Source: Nelumbo lutea
Taxonomy: Eukaryota > Streptophyta > Magnoliopsida > Proteales > Nelumbonaceae
NCBI GenBank assembly: GCA_022828595.1
Contig: JAKGHH010000001.1
Span: 209,312,348-209,376,347 of the forward strand
Reading direction: 5' to 3'
Length of the DNA: 64,000 bases
Position numbers and translations under genes: made by a program. This document shows positions 1 through 11,200 of this stretch, in pieces (the stretch's first letter is position 1; each line of letters begins with the position of its first letter). The notes beneath the pieces were generated by a model. That model was not told the DNA's origin. It made no database searches and saw nothing but the letters and a program-made list of their open reading frames with translations.

Positions 1-29
1 TACTAAAATTAAATTTCGATGGCAGCACA

Positions 30-1911
30 TGAAGGGATGAGAAATCCATCATATAAATGGCCGAACCCTGCAGGAAGGTTGGGCGAAATTTCAAAAATTT
101 CTCTCTCTCCCATGTGGAAATCGCATTCCCTATTTTAGAAAACTGCATTTTCAATGATCAGTCTTGAAACCAAACCGGACCAGATCTAAAACCAAAAGGT
201 AGGAGAGGGATATATCTGATACGGAGTAACAGTAACTCCCAACGAAAGTGTTCACACCCAAGGAGAAAACCAAAGACTCTCCCACTAAAGATGACACAGA
301 ATAAGGTGGAGCAGAATCAGCAGGATGGCTCTTCAGCAAGAACCAAATTCTTCAGCAAGAATGTGATGGAGGGCTGGTGAGCATGACTTCAAATTACCTT
401 TTCTACCAAAAAGTAATATCAAGAACCTTTCTTGATCACTCTCACTGGTGGAAATCGAACTGATAAGGGCAGCAAGAGCAGTAAAGAGCAGAAGACAGGA
501 GCAGTCAAACTACAGATTCTTCTCTCTGTGTAATCTGCGAATTGAGTATTGTCTCTTGGAGGTTCGCCCCGCTCCTCTATTTATAGCCTTTAAAGAAAGC
601 ATCTCCTAATCCCATTAGGAGTTTCCTAATCCAAATCTTGTATTTGGATCTGGACTCTCTTTAAGAGATAAGGATAATCTCTTATCTTATTTGCAGATAA
701 AGATCAGCCTTCCTAATCAAATTAGGAATTTCCTAATCCAAATCTTTATTTGGATCTGGACTCTCTGAGTGGATAGGGATAATCCCTTATCCTACCTGCT
801 GATCTAAATCCCAAAACCGCCCATAATTAATTAATCTTATTAAACCAATTCGAATTGGGTTTTAGGCCCATTAAGTCTATGTGCTCACTTAATTGCTGCC
901 CAGTTGGCTATCCTTGTATGGCGTTGGACCCAAACATTGATCTACACATCAGCCACACGGGTTCAGCCCAGCTTCTGTTACAAGGCCTGGCCGAATTCAC
1001 TGTAGGAAACAATGAACCCCTGAACCCATCACCATGGGCTCTTAATGGGCCCAACATTTACACTAAATGGTCCTTAGGTCAAGCCACCTTATAAAAACCC
1101 AAGGACTGTGGGCAGATGCAAGATTAGCCCATCAGGTATTACCCTCAATGGTCTTACACTTAACCTCTCAGCCCATAGTGATCAAACATTGCCCGACAAG
1201 AAAGGACCTCTCCCTCGGCTGCAAGGTACAGTGTTGCACTCTCTACTCACATGGATCCCGGGAATTAAAACATTTTGCAAACATTTTGAAACCATAATAT
1301 ATGTATGTATATCTCTATATAAATATATTTTGCAAAACAAATTTCAACGGTTGAAATCGACTGCTGGCAGTTCAGGTTTCCATCAGAGAGAGTGCATCCC
1401 CGATCATTCACTTTGTCCGACAAAGGGGTTGATCCTGTCACTATGATCACCCATTCAGATGAATTCTCGGACCGTCCCAACATACCCAGGTTTTGACTCC
1501 CTCTATGGATCTCACTGATTGGCATATCAAAGACAGCCCAATCCGACACCTAGTGTAGTATCATAATCGAGTCTAGGGGTCAGGTGTAACATTCCAGTTT
1601 TGCCCATCTATCTCCAAGGTCCAGGGCAATACTGGAATTTTGGTCCGGTTCAGAGTTTCAAGAAAACTCACACTGCAAGTACCTCAAGTCTCACCCTGGC
1701 AGTTGAGACAAGCCAACCCAACCAACTTGGCGGCACATCAGTGTCAGCCTTGGCAAGATAATTCTCCCCAGATCTATCCAACAGATGTGAAGATTCTAAA
1801 CTAACACGAGTCTCATATGTGTCCAGTTTAAGGGTATTACACAAAAACACAACATTAAATGTCATAATGTACATCATTCTAATTGGAGCTAAGGGCATAC
1901 ACTGTCTAACA
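30..1911 (-). mobile_element. Probable solo LTR or LTR-derived element, 1.9 kb, duplication GCACA
   Basis: The segment begins TGAAGGG and ends CTAACA, giving the TG..CA ends of an LTR, and is flanked by the 5-bp direct repeat GCACA (25-29 and 1912-1916). It interrupts an L1 RNase H reading frame, which supports both borders. A TATA-like box (TATAAATAGAG) lies on the minus strand at about 575-585, so transcription probably ran leftwards. No gag or pol coding was recognised. At 1882 bp it is the size of the long LTRs of some Gypsy lineages, but a non-autonomous element cannot be excluded. Confidence 0.55.
617..805. repeat. Imperfect tandem duplication, period 107 bp
   Basis: Two copies of a block starting TTTCCTAATCCAAATCTT and containing TTTGGATCTGGACTCTCT begin at 622 and 729. 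They are followed by similar GGATAATC..CTTATC stretches. The duplication lies inside the 30-1911 LTR-like element and looks like LTR promoter or leader sequence. Confidence 0.7.
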
Positions 1912-2301
1912 GCACATTGAAAACCCAGGGCAGTCAGGAGTAGGTAGTGCCATCAAAAATCATGCAGACATTCTAGTTAGTTACTCAGATCCAATAGAAA
2001 AAAAACTTAATCAAAGCAGAACTCTTTGCTGTACTACAAGGCTTATGGCTGCCAAGATCAATGGCTTACAGAAATCTGTTTGTAAGAGATTCAAAGGCAA
2101 TTGTCGGTTGGCTGAAAAGATGAGTTAACAAGACCTTGACACATATGACATCAGATCAGAAAGGCTATGTTTCCAACCAATATTGTGGAAGCTAATTTTG
2201 CTTGGGTGACACAATCAGCAAATACACTAGCTGATGCACTAGCCAGAGAAGGAATTCATGAACAATTGCTGAACTGGGGGAAGGGGGGCATTGATGTATG
2301 A

Positions 2302-2571
2302 CCAGCTTAATTCTAGTCCTTAGAGAATGTTGAATGGTCTTCTTTGATCAGAAATTGATGGTTGTTGATGGCTGTAATGGCTTCTTGAAGGAATAAGAAA
2401 AAAAAAATAGAGAGAGAGAAAGAAAAGAGAAAATACCCAGAATCACTCATGGGGTGCCTAGAATCACTCTAGGGTATCAAATCACTCACCATAGTAAGCA
2501 TAAGCTGAACAAAACTCAATAAACTTCATTGCTTTTTGTGTAAAACGTCCATACATATTTATAGACTCTAA
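2302..2571. other. Unassigned, purine-rich stretch
   Basis: This follows the L1 RNase H stop. It holds an A-run and a GAGA stretch at about 2398-2430, possibly the L1 3' tail, then AT-rich sequence resembling that at 14.2-14.5 kb. No gene was seen. Confidence 0.4.
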
Positions 2572-2690
2572 ACTCATAATAATCCTAGGAGTCAAACTGT
2601 TAGACTCATAATAGTCCTAGGAGTCAAACTGTTAGACTCATAATAGTCCTAGGAGTCAAACTGTTAGACTCAATAATTCTAGGACTCAAA
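2572..2690. repeat. Tandem repeat, 32-bp unit, about 3.5 copies
   Basis: Units begin at 2572, 2604, 2636 and 2668, each starting ACTCA(A)TAAT and carrying CCTAGGAGTCAAACTG. The last unit is degenerate. The two central units are nearly identical, so the array is recent or homogenised. Confidence 0.9.
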
Positions 2691-2929
2691 CTAAGCTGAC
2701 ATATCCTATTTCATAAGACTCAATAACTCTAATCCTACTTATACAATGACTGAAATTTTAAACATAAATAAACTATAAATAGACAATCAAACCCTATTAT
2801 TGGACACTACAGAAAATTTTTTTATAAATACCCTACAGAAAAGTTTTGATAAATACCCCACAGAAATATATAAAATTTCACAAAATTCCAATTTTGACTC
2901 TTCAGTTCCTGCATCAGGCATCCCCTCGA

Positions 2930-3345
2930 TTTTTTTTTTTTTTGAGAAATGGTTAATTTCATTAAAGTAAATAAGAAAAAAAATAAGGCTGCTGAGGGAG
3001 AGATTTCCCCAACAGCTGGATACAAGGGGAGAAAAGCCAACAGGCTAAACATTACACAGTAAACTCATTTTCCCACAAAATAGCACCCCAATGATCCACA
3101 AAGTGCTTAAAGTGAAAACCCCTGAAGAGATCACCAATTGAAACCCACTTAAGCAGAATTTTTTTCAACAATTGCACACACTTTCCCTGAGAGAGCAACT
3201 TGATCTTCAAACAAGTGGTTGTTCCGCTCCTTCCAAATGCACCAGAAAACCACCATAGGAGAGACAATCCACAAGGCTTTAGCCCTTTTGAGGAAAGCCT
3301 GCCCATGCCAAGAAGACAAAAGGGGGCATCCTCTCATTTAAAAGG
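2930..3345 (-). mobile_element. 5'-truncated L1-type LINE, 3' end
   Basis: A T14 run at 2930-2943 is the poly(A) tail of a minus-strand LINE. Upstream on that strand are two overlapping frames that together carry the zinc-binding RT tail with FWCIWKERNNHLF, typical of plant L1 ORF2. A frameshift separates them. The copy stops near 3345, where a plus-strand L1 begins. Confidence 0.7.
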
Positions 3346-3353
3346 TATTACTG

Positions 3354-4229
3354 GTACCTAGGGACATGTAAGGATATCTGGGGGAAACAGCAGCATCAGC
3401 ATACAGAAGAACCTTCTTGCATTTAGACATTACTTTCAGATACAAAAAGAGATGTAGGACCTTGTGGAGATGCACTAGAGCAGCACTAATTTGCACTGTG
3501 TGGGAGGAAAGAAATGCAAGAATTTTTGAAGAGAAGGAACAAAGTATAGAAGCCTTTGTTGAATTATAACATTGAGAATAGCTCATTAGGCAAAAAGTTA
3601 GAAGCTGTTTTCGGATTCCAAGATTGAAGGTTTCTTCAGAGCTTGGGGTATCACTGCTGCATCCTCAACCACAACAAAGATCTATTGAGGTGTGGTCTCC
3701 TCCAATAAATGGTTGGAAGAAACTGAATTTTGATGGGAGCTGTTTGGGTAGCCCAGGCCCCTCAGGTATTGGGAGAGTCATTAGGGATGAAGAGGGGAAC
3801 ATAATTGCTTTATACTCCGGCCCTGTGGAACAGGGTGATGTGACAAGATCAGAGTTTTTTGCTGCAGCTTTTGGGGTTGAGAAGGCAAAAGAATTGAGTA
3901 TTAGTAGGCTGATTATTGAGGGAGATTCTAAAACTGTGGCTAAGTGGCTGGTTAAAGGGGAGGGGGTGGCATGGCATTTGAGAAATGAGTTCAGAAAATT
4001 CAAATGGCTGCCACAGGACATGTTAATTCGAGTGAAATGGGTGAGGAGGGCTGCTAATAGCTTGGCAGATGGCTTAGCCAAGCAAGGGGTACATAGAACA
4101 CATATGTTTTGGGCTAAAATGTAGTACTGATTGGGAACAGCTTCTATAGCTGGTTCCTTTCACAACTTGTTGTAATCATGTTTCTCTCATAATTAATGAT
4201 TTATTTTCTGTGTTGCTGATTAAAAAAAA
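3354..4229 (+). mobile_element. 5'-truncated L1-type LINE with a well-preserved RNase H domain
   Basis: The coding remnant starts near 3457 with VWEERNARIFEEK, the end of the zinc-binding RT tail. A stop and frame change follow, and then a 166-codon open stretch (3624-4124) encodes an RNase H (RVT_3-like) domain. Recognisable blocks are LNFDGSCLGSPGPSGIG near residue 34, SEFFAAAFG near 78, IIEGDSKTV near 97 and ANSLADGLAKQGV near 145. The 3' untranslated stretch ends in a short A-run at 4222-4229. RNase H in these LINEs removes the RNA of the RNA-DNA hybrid during target-primed reverse transcription. The copy is 5'-truncated and cannot move by itself. Confidence 0.8.
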
Positions 4230-4321
4230 TTATACATTACTTCATTCTTCATCAGTAAAATTTTCACGGTTCTAGATCATAAAAACTATATATAGAGACA
4301 TCTTTAGGTCACATTTAATAC

Positions 4322-4637
4322 AAGAAATGGCCAGCCTAATCTGGCTGTAATTAGGGGATTTAGTTTTATGTAGCCTGTCTATGAGTAATTTAAATTCAAA
4401 TTACTGCTCGGGCCTCTAGAGAAGAACAAGGTAGCATTTTCATGGTTTTTTTTCTTCCTTCTTTCTTTCTTTCTTTCTTAAGAAATGGCCAGCCTAATCT
4501 GGCTGTAATTAGGGGATTTAGTTTTATGTAGCCTGTCTATGGGTAATTTAAATTCAAATTACTGCTCGGGCCTCTAGAGAAGGACAAGGTAGCATTTTCA
4601 TGCTTTTTTTTTCTTTCTTTCTTTTACAAGGTACATT
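4322..4637. repeat. Tandem duplication, 158-bp unit, two copies
   Basis: The block beginning AAGAAATGGCCAGCC at 4322 is repeated almost exactly from 4480. Both copies carry the same CTGCTCGGGCCTCTAGAGAA motif and end in a TTTC-rich microsatellite. Few substitutions separate them. Confidence 0.9.
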
Positions 4638-4761
4638 TTCAAGGTTTATTCTCTTCTTGTAAAGGACCTTTTTCTAATTTCTTTCAAGATTTTTGGGACT
4701 TTCTCACTTAGACCAAAGGGAGGGATGCACATATGTGGATTAGATACCTAATGCCCTTTTA

Positions 4762-4890
4762 TATGCTTTCCCCGAGTTGGAAACAGACTCTGTATGTGCA
4801 GGGTAAGGCTGTGTACATTTGTCCCTCCCCAGACCCCACATTGGTGGGAGACTCGTGCAGTGGGCCACCCTGCCCACTACCAACCAACAA
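4762..4890 (+). mobile_element. 5'-truncated plant SINE remnant (Au-like)
   Basis: The sequence GGAAACAGACTCTG followed by GGGTAAGGCTGTG and CCCAGACCCCACATTGG matches the body of plant Au-type tRNA-derived SINEs as I remember them. The A-box end is missing. The family name is from recall and unconfirmed. Confidence 0.5.
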
Positions 4891-5179
4891 TGGTAAATGT
4901 AGTCCTTATTGATACACTGATATCTCTATTTAAGGCCTTACTATCCTTCTTGATCAACATTCTTTTATCATTAACAAATTCTAAATTTCTAATTGTAATT
5001 GATCAAAAAAACAAATTCTAATTGTTGAATAAAGAAAGCTAATAGACACAAAAATGTCTGCTGCATATTTGTTGTCATTCCTCATGGCAGCATTTGAATA
5101 CTAAACAACACAAAAAAAAAAGAAAATCGTCTAAAGTAGGGAGAAAATAAAAAAAAAAATGTGATCAAATTGCACTTAC

Positions 5180-5231
5180 CGGCACCCCACCCAGTTCTGA
5201 TGCCACATGCTTCCTGGAAATTCCCTATGAA
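5180..5231 (-). CDS. KCP2-like coding exon 2
   Basis: This 52-bp exon encodes FIGNFQEACGIRTGWGA, the stretch following the second membrane segment in plant KCP2 proteins. It has an AG acceptor at 5232-5233 and a GTAAGT donor reading down from 5179. It is isolated among transposons and easy to miss. The phase matches exon 1 (phase 0 in, phase 1 out). Confidence 0.85.
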
Positions 5232-8200
5232 CTGCAGGATAGACAGCCAAGTGAAGTCAAGCTTCAGCTACATATTCCATATAACTAATCATGTAAGTGA
5301 ATTCAAGAAATAGCAAAATGTTCTATATAAAAATGCATATTGCTAGACAGTGTAGACTGCATGATAGCTGTATGTATACTTATACTTAACTAATAAATGT
5401 CAGAATAACCTAGCATGTTTAGAAATGCATACTAACAACAAACAATTCCACTTCTGTCCCCCTAAAGCCCCATGTCCTGGTTAAGCTTCCAAAGATTTAT
5501 CTTTAGTAGGTAACAAGTAATTTTATTAAATATAAAATCTAAGTCAGACTCATCAAACAAGTACATATGGAAAATTTTATCTAGATAGTGTTGAATCTCA
5601 ACACAACAATGTATTAAGAGGCTACTTTTTGCAATTTTTTATCATCTTAAATTTCTAATCTTCACAAACGGTGTCAAATCAGTTCAAAAGGTATGACAAA
5701 GACCAAATAGTTATAATGGTTCAATAATGATATTTTTTTTTTAGAAACAAGATATGAATAAGTACAAGTGTACAACAGAGAGTGTTCTATAAGGACAGGG
5801 GCCCTAAGCTTAAAAGAACATAATAGAGAACAACAGGATAGAAAAGATAAAATCAAAAATGGAACACTCTCTACAAAGACTTAGTTCAGGGTAGATAAAC
5901 CTAAATACGATTCAGACCTACTGAGTCCACTCCTATTCAACTTGTCAGACAGAGAATTATCTGAAATTGGAATCTATCTAAACAAGTTATAAACTCTGGA
6001 TTCCGAGGATCTATCTCTTTTATACAATGATGTAACAACAAAGAACCAATATCCCCCCCCCCCAATCTTGACTCTCTAGAAGGCTTGAAGCCAAAAAGGA
6101 GGGGGAAAATGAAAAGAGCAGGCCAGAAGAGGAAATCATAGACACAATAAAATTAAAAGCTGCACAGTGGGGAAGACTTTTGGATGTCTTTCAATCTTAT
6201 TCCTTGAATGATATTTTGAGGAACTGGGAAGAATTGGCACTTTCGGCTCAAGGAAAGTGTTGTACAGGGAGAAGAGAGAAAGGGAGAGAGGAGATGAGAG
6301 ACGAGAGGAGTGAAAGCCCAAAAAGATACTGCAGGCGTCACACTATGTTATATTTAGGGCAACAACAACTAAACATAAAGAAAAGGAAAAGTACAATAGT
6401 ACCCCTGCGGTACTATACATATACAAAATAACACCTATTAACACTCCCGCTCAAGTTGGAGCATAGATATCAATCATGCCCAACTTGTCACATAAAACAT
6501 GATGTCTTGAGTGGTGTAGTTCTTTTGTAAAGATGTCTGCAAGTTGGTCCTCAGAGCTAACATAGGGAGTACACACTTCGCCTGTGATGACTCTCTCTGA
6601 TAAAATGCTTGTCGACTTCAATGTGTTTTGTTCTATCATGTTGCATTGGGTTAGTAGCAATGTTTATTGCTGCTTTGTTATCACAGAATAGGGTCATAGG
6701 CCTGTCCACTGGAAAACCCAACTCACTCAACAGATTTTTTATCCACATACTTTCAGCCACTCCATGAGCCATTGCTCGATATTAAGCTTCAGCACTGGAT
6801 CTAGCCACCACACTTTGCTTTTTACTTCTCCAGGTAACTAGATTTCCTCTTATAAAGGTGCAATAGCCACTAGTAGACTTTCTATCATTTAGAGATCCAG
6901 CCCAATCTACATCAGTATACACTTCAACTTTCAAATGCCTGTGTCTTTGAAACAACAAGTCACACCTGGAAACCTTTTAAGATATCGGAGGATTCTTTCT
7001 GCAGCTTCAAGATGATGGACATAGGTGCATGCATAAACTGGCTAAGGACACCAACAGCATAAGCAATGTCTGGGCGAGTCATAGAAAGATATAACAATCT
7101 CCCTACAAGTCTCTGAAATTGTTTCACATCCTTGATAGGTTCACCTTGGCTGTCACCTAATTTATGGTTGGGATCAATGGGAGAGTCAACTGGTTTCACT
7201 CCCATTTTTCCAGTATCCTGGAGTAAATCTAGGACATACTTCCTTTGGGAAATGAAGATACCCTTTTTTGAGCGGGCAACTTCAATTCCATGGAAGTATC
7301 TTGGAGGCCCTAGATCCTTTACTTCAAACTGTGGCAAGAAAAATCTTCAACCTCTACATTTCATCATTCCAGTCACCAGTGACAATTATATCATCAACAT
7401 ATACTATCAAAGCAGCAATTTTACCTTCTCCTCTTTTCACAAACAGTGTGTGATCAGATTGACATTGCTTGTATCCTTTCTGCTGAACTGCAACATGGAA
7501 TCTGTCGAACCAGGCTCTTGGTGATTGTTTCAACCCGTATAAAGATTTATTCAACTTGCACACCTTCTGTTCATTGCCTTGAGCCTAAAAACCAGGGAGT
7601 TGTATCATGTAAATTTCCTCTTCAAGGTCACCATTCAAGAATGCATTCTTGATATCAAGCTAATGTAGATCCCAGTCAAGGTTAGCAACAAGAGAGAATA
7701 GAACTCTAATGGAGTTCATCTTGGCAACAGGAGCAAAAGTCTCTGCATAATCAACTCCGTACACTTGTGTAAACCCCTTTTCCACTAAACGAGCTTTATA
7801 CCTCTCCACCGTGCCACAGCCCTATGCTTGACGGTGAACACCCATTTACATCCAACTGGATCATTTCCCTTAGGAAGATCAACAAGTTCCCATGTGCCAT
7901 TTTTATGAAGGGCATTAATTTCTTCCTTCATGGCATCTGCCCATTCAGGTACTAAAAGAGCTTCTACCACATTCTTAGGGATAGGGACACTGTCAATGGA
8001 AGTAAGAAATGCACGAAAATATGGTAAAATGTTTTTATAGGAAACAAAATTGGAAATGGGGTGTTTAATGGTGCACGATCTAACACCTTTCCTGTGAGCA
8101 ATAGGAATGCCAAGGTCAATACCAATAGAGGTATCAAATGTAATGGGGTCAGGGACATCATTGGGAACCAAGGTACCTGAGTGAGTATGATCCGCCCCCA

Positions 8201-11200
8201 AGGAGTTTGATGGCACTGGAGGTACAGCTTCTAGATTCTCCACAGCTCTTGAATTTGGTTGGCCCTTGTTACGACGGAAGAAAACACAAAAAGGCGGAGG
8301 ATCAGGAAGAGGAGGGAGTTGAACCAGTTTCTCCACATTCTTACACTCCCCCTGAGGAGAAACAGGAAAAAATGGCTCATTCTCAAAGAAAGAGACATCC
8401 GTGAAAACATAGAATTTCTGACAAACTAGATCAAAACAACGGTATCCCTTCTTAGTGAAGGAGTACCCCAGGAATATGCAAAGAATAGCACGAGAATCCA
8501 ATTTCCCACGAGTGGGAGACAGATTTTGGACAAAGCACCGACAACCAAATACGCGATGAGGAATGGGAAGAAGGGGAGCCTTAGGGAAGAGAAGCTAATG
8601 TGGGGCTTTGCACTCTAACCAACGAGAGGGCATACGGTTAATGAGGTAGGTAGAACAAAGAACAGCCTCAAGCCAAAAACGTTTGAGGACATTCATATGG
8701 ATTAGTAAACCTCGAGCCACTTCAATGAGATGTTGGTTCTTTCGTTCAGCAACACCATTTTGTTGTGGTGTTCGGGCACAAGAGCTACGGTGAAGTGAAC
8801 CACGTGAAGCAAAGAATTCCGTGAGATCACTATGAAAATACTCTTTCGCATTATCTGACTGAAAATTTTGGATTTCAGTTTGAAATTGAGTGAAGACCAT
8901 CTACTGAAAATCTTCGATAATTTTTGGTACTTCCTCCCTGGTTCGCATGGGATATACCCAAGTATATCTAAAATAATCATCAATAATAGTAATAAAATAC
9001 TTGTAACCACTCTCAGATGGTAAAGTAATAGGGCCCCACACATCAGAATGAACAATGTGAAAAGGAAATTCAGATTTACTATTTTTTGGAAGAAAATGAG
9101 TTCTACAATGTCATAAATAAACTTGACTCTTATAGGACTGACTCTTAGACTCTGTAACATGAAGACCAGCCTTATTCTCTAGCATATAAAGTCCATCAAC
9201 CATACGTCATCTACCAATCGTCCTCCCCGAGACCAGATCCTGGATCACACAGTAAGAAGGGAAAACGGTCACTGAGCAGTTTAAGGAATTAGTAACACTA
9301 CTAATAGAGAACAAATTAATAGGAAATTTTGGAACATGTAAAACATCAGAGAGGGAAAGGCCGAGGAGAAGAGAGACGGTTCCTTGGCCAGCTATGGAAG
9401 CATATGATCCATCAGCTAGCCTCACCTTGTCTCTTCCAGAAAGAAGGTGATAGATTTGAAAGTAAGAGGACGTACCAGTCATATGTTTTGACACTCCAAA
9501 ATCAATGATCCATGGAGAGTCAAGGGTATGAGAAGCAACATGGAAAGTTGTAGCAGAGTTACCTGATGTAGACGCAAATGAGGTTGAGGGAGGAGCATCC
9601 ATCTGACGAATTGTTCTACCATAGAGCTCTAAATGGTTACAGAAGGAATTCATAATATCCTCCCTTGGGTCAGATCCAGATGAATGTGTCTGAGTCACAA
9701 TATGGATGGTGGGTTGAATCTCTCGAGTAGCCATGATGGCCATAGTGTGTTTCTTTGTACCTTGTTGTCCCGACTTTTCATTCATATCTGAACTTTGCTT
9801 CTTATTCAGATCTTGAGCCCGTTTTGGCTTTCCATGAAGATCCCAGCATGTATTTCGGGTGTGTCGGGGCTTCTAGCAATGAGTACACCACAATTTATCT
9901 TTGTCATCCATTTTTTTCTGAAGATCTCCTTTCCTGGAAGAATTTCCTCCACTAGTAGTAACATTCCCTTTCGCGGCCAACACAACTGCATCTCCACCAG
10001 AATTGTTCATCAAATTCCTTCTGCTTTCTTCAAATTGTACGAGAGCAAAAACTTCATGAACTGATGGAAGATCCTTAGAACCGAGGATCTAGACCCTGAT
10101 AGATTCATATGTAGGGTTCAAACCATGTAAGAAAGCAAACACTCTCTACTAGGAGACTAGTTTTTTGTACAATTTTGCATCTTCATCACACTTCCATTCC
10201 ACACACTGATAATGATCCAACTCCTTCCAGACAGAAGTCAAGTCAGAGTAATATACAAATAGACACCTCTCCCCCTGTTTACAAGTAGACGATTCTGCCT
10301 GTAGTTGGTAGATTTTTGCATGATGTCGCAGTTCCGAATATGTTGATTTTGCTTGTCCCCAGATCTCATTTGCTGTTTCAGCCCACATGAAATTCCTCCT
10401 TATTTGAGCTTGCATAGAGACTAAAGGCCAAGACGTAACCATGTTGTTTTCCTGATTCCATCTATCATATTCAGCACTCCCAAAATGTGGTTCTTTTATT
10501 CTCCCATTAATATAACCTATCTTCCCCCTTGCAGTGACATACAGCTTGATCCCTCTTGACCATTCTAAATAATTTAAACCATCAAGAGGGACAACAGCCG
10601 GGAAATGATAGGTCCACACCCCCACTCATTCCATTCAGCGTTGAGGAAACACCGGATGTAGCAGAATCTTCACCATTCATGATTTCAGATTCAAAAAAAA
10701 ACAACACCCAAAAGAGGAACACAGCCTTAAAAAGTTGTTACAAAAGGTACCGGCCACTTCCAGACCTTCAGACCACCAAAAAAGCTGTTGTTGCAGCACA
10801 TAAAAGAGGTCCTTACGACCTACAGTTTCACAGGGATCAAACGACCCCACAAAAAAGGAAAAGAAAGAGGTGCAGCTCACCTCACATCCAATCGGCAGAC
10901 CTAGTACAGGTCCAGCGCAGGCACACGACCAGAAAAGAGAAGAGAGAAAAAAAGGTTAATTCAGTTGAACATCAGGACAGACGAATAGCAGATGTAAAAA
11001 AGAGGTTACTTCAGTAGAACATCAGGATAGCCGAACAACAGATGATACCAAGTCTGTCACCCACGAAACAAAGTCTTCTACATGTTGGGAATCTGGTACG
11101 AAGAAGAGGAAAAGACAGACTGCTCGACTTCACCCTTCAGACCTGGGCGTCCTGCTCTGATACCATGTTGTACAGGGAGAAGAGAGAAAGGGAGAGAGGA

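Larger units (their letters stand above)
1..2301 (+). mobile_element. L1-type LINE, RNase H domain remnant, split by the element at 30-1911
   Basis: The first 29 bases read LNFDGS, the start of the plant L1 RNase H domain. The domain resumes at about 1922 as NPGQSGVGSAIKN, then AELFAVLQGLWLP and VRDSKAIVGWLK, and ends as ANTLADALAREG before a stop at 2299-2301. There is a frameshift near 2012 and a stop after the GWLK block, so it is dead. The missing piece between LNFDGS and NPGQSG is exactly where the 30-1911 element sits. The D, E and D positions of the RNase H fold can be followed. The family is inferred from many sister copies in this window that share the layout. Confidence 0.75.
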
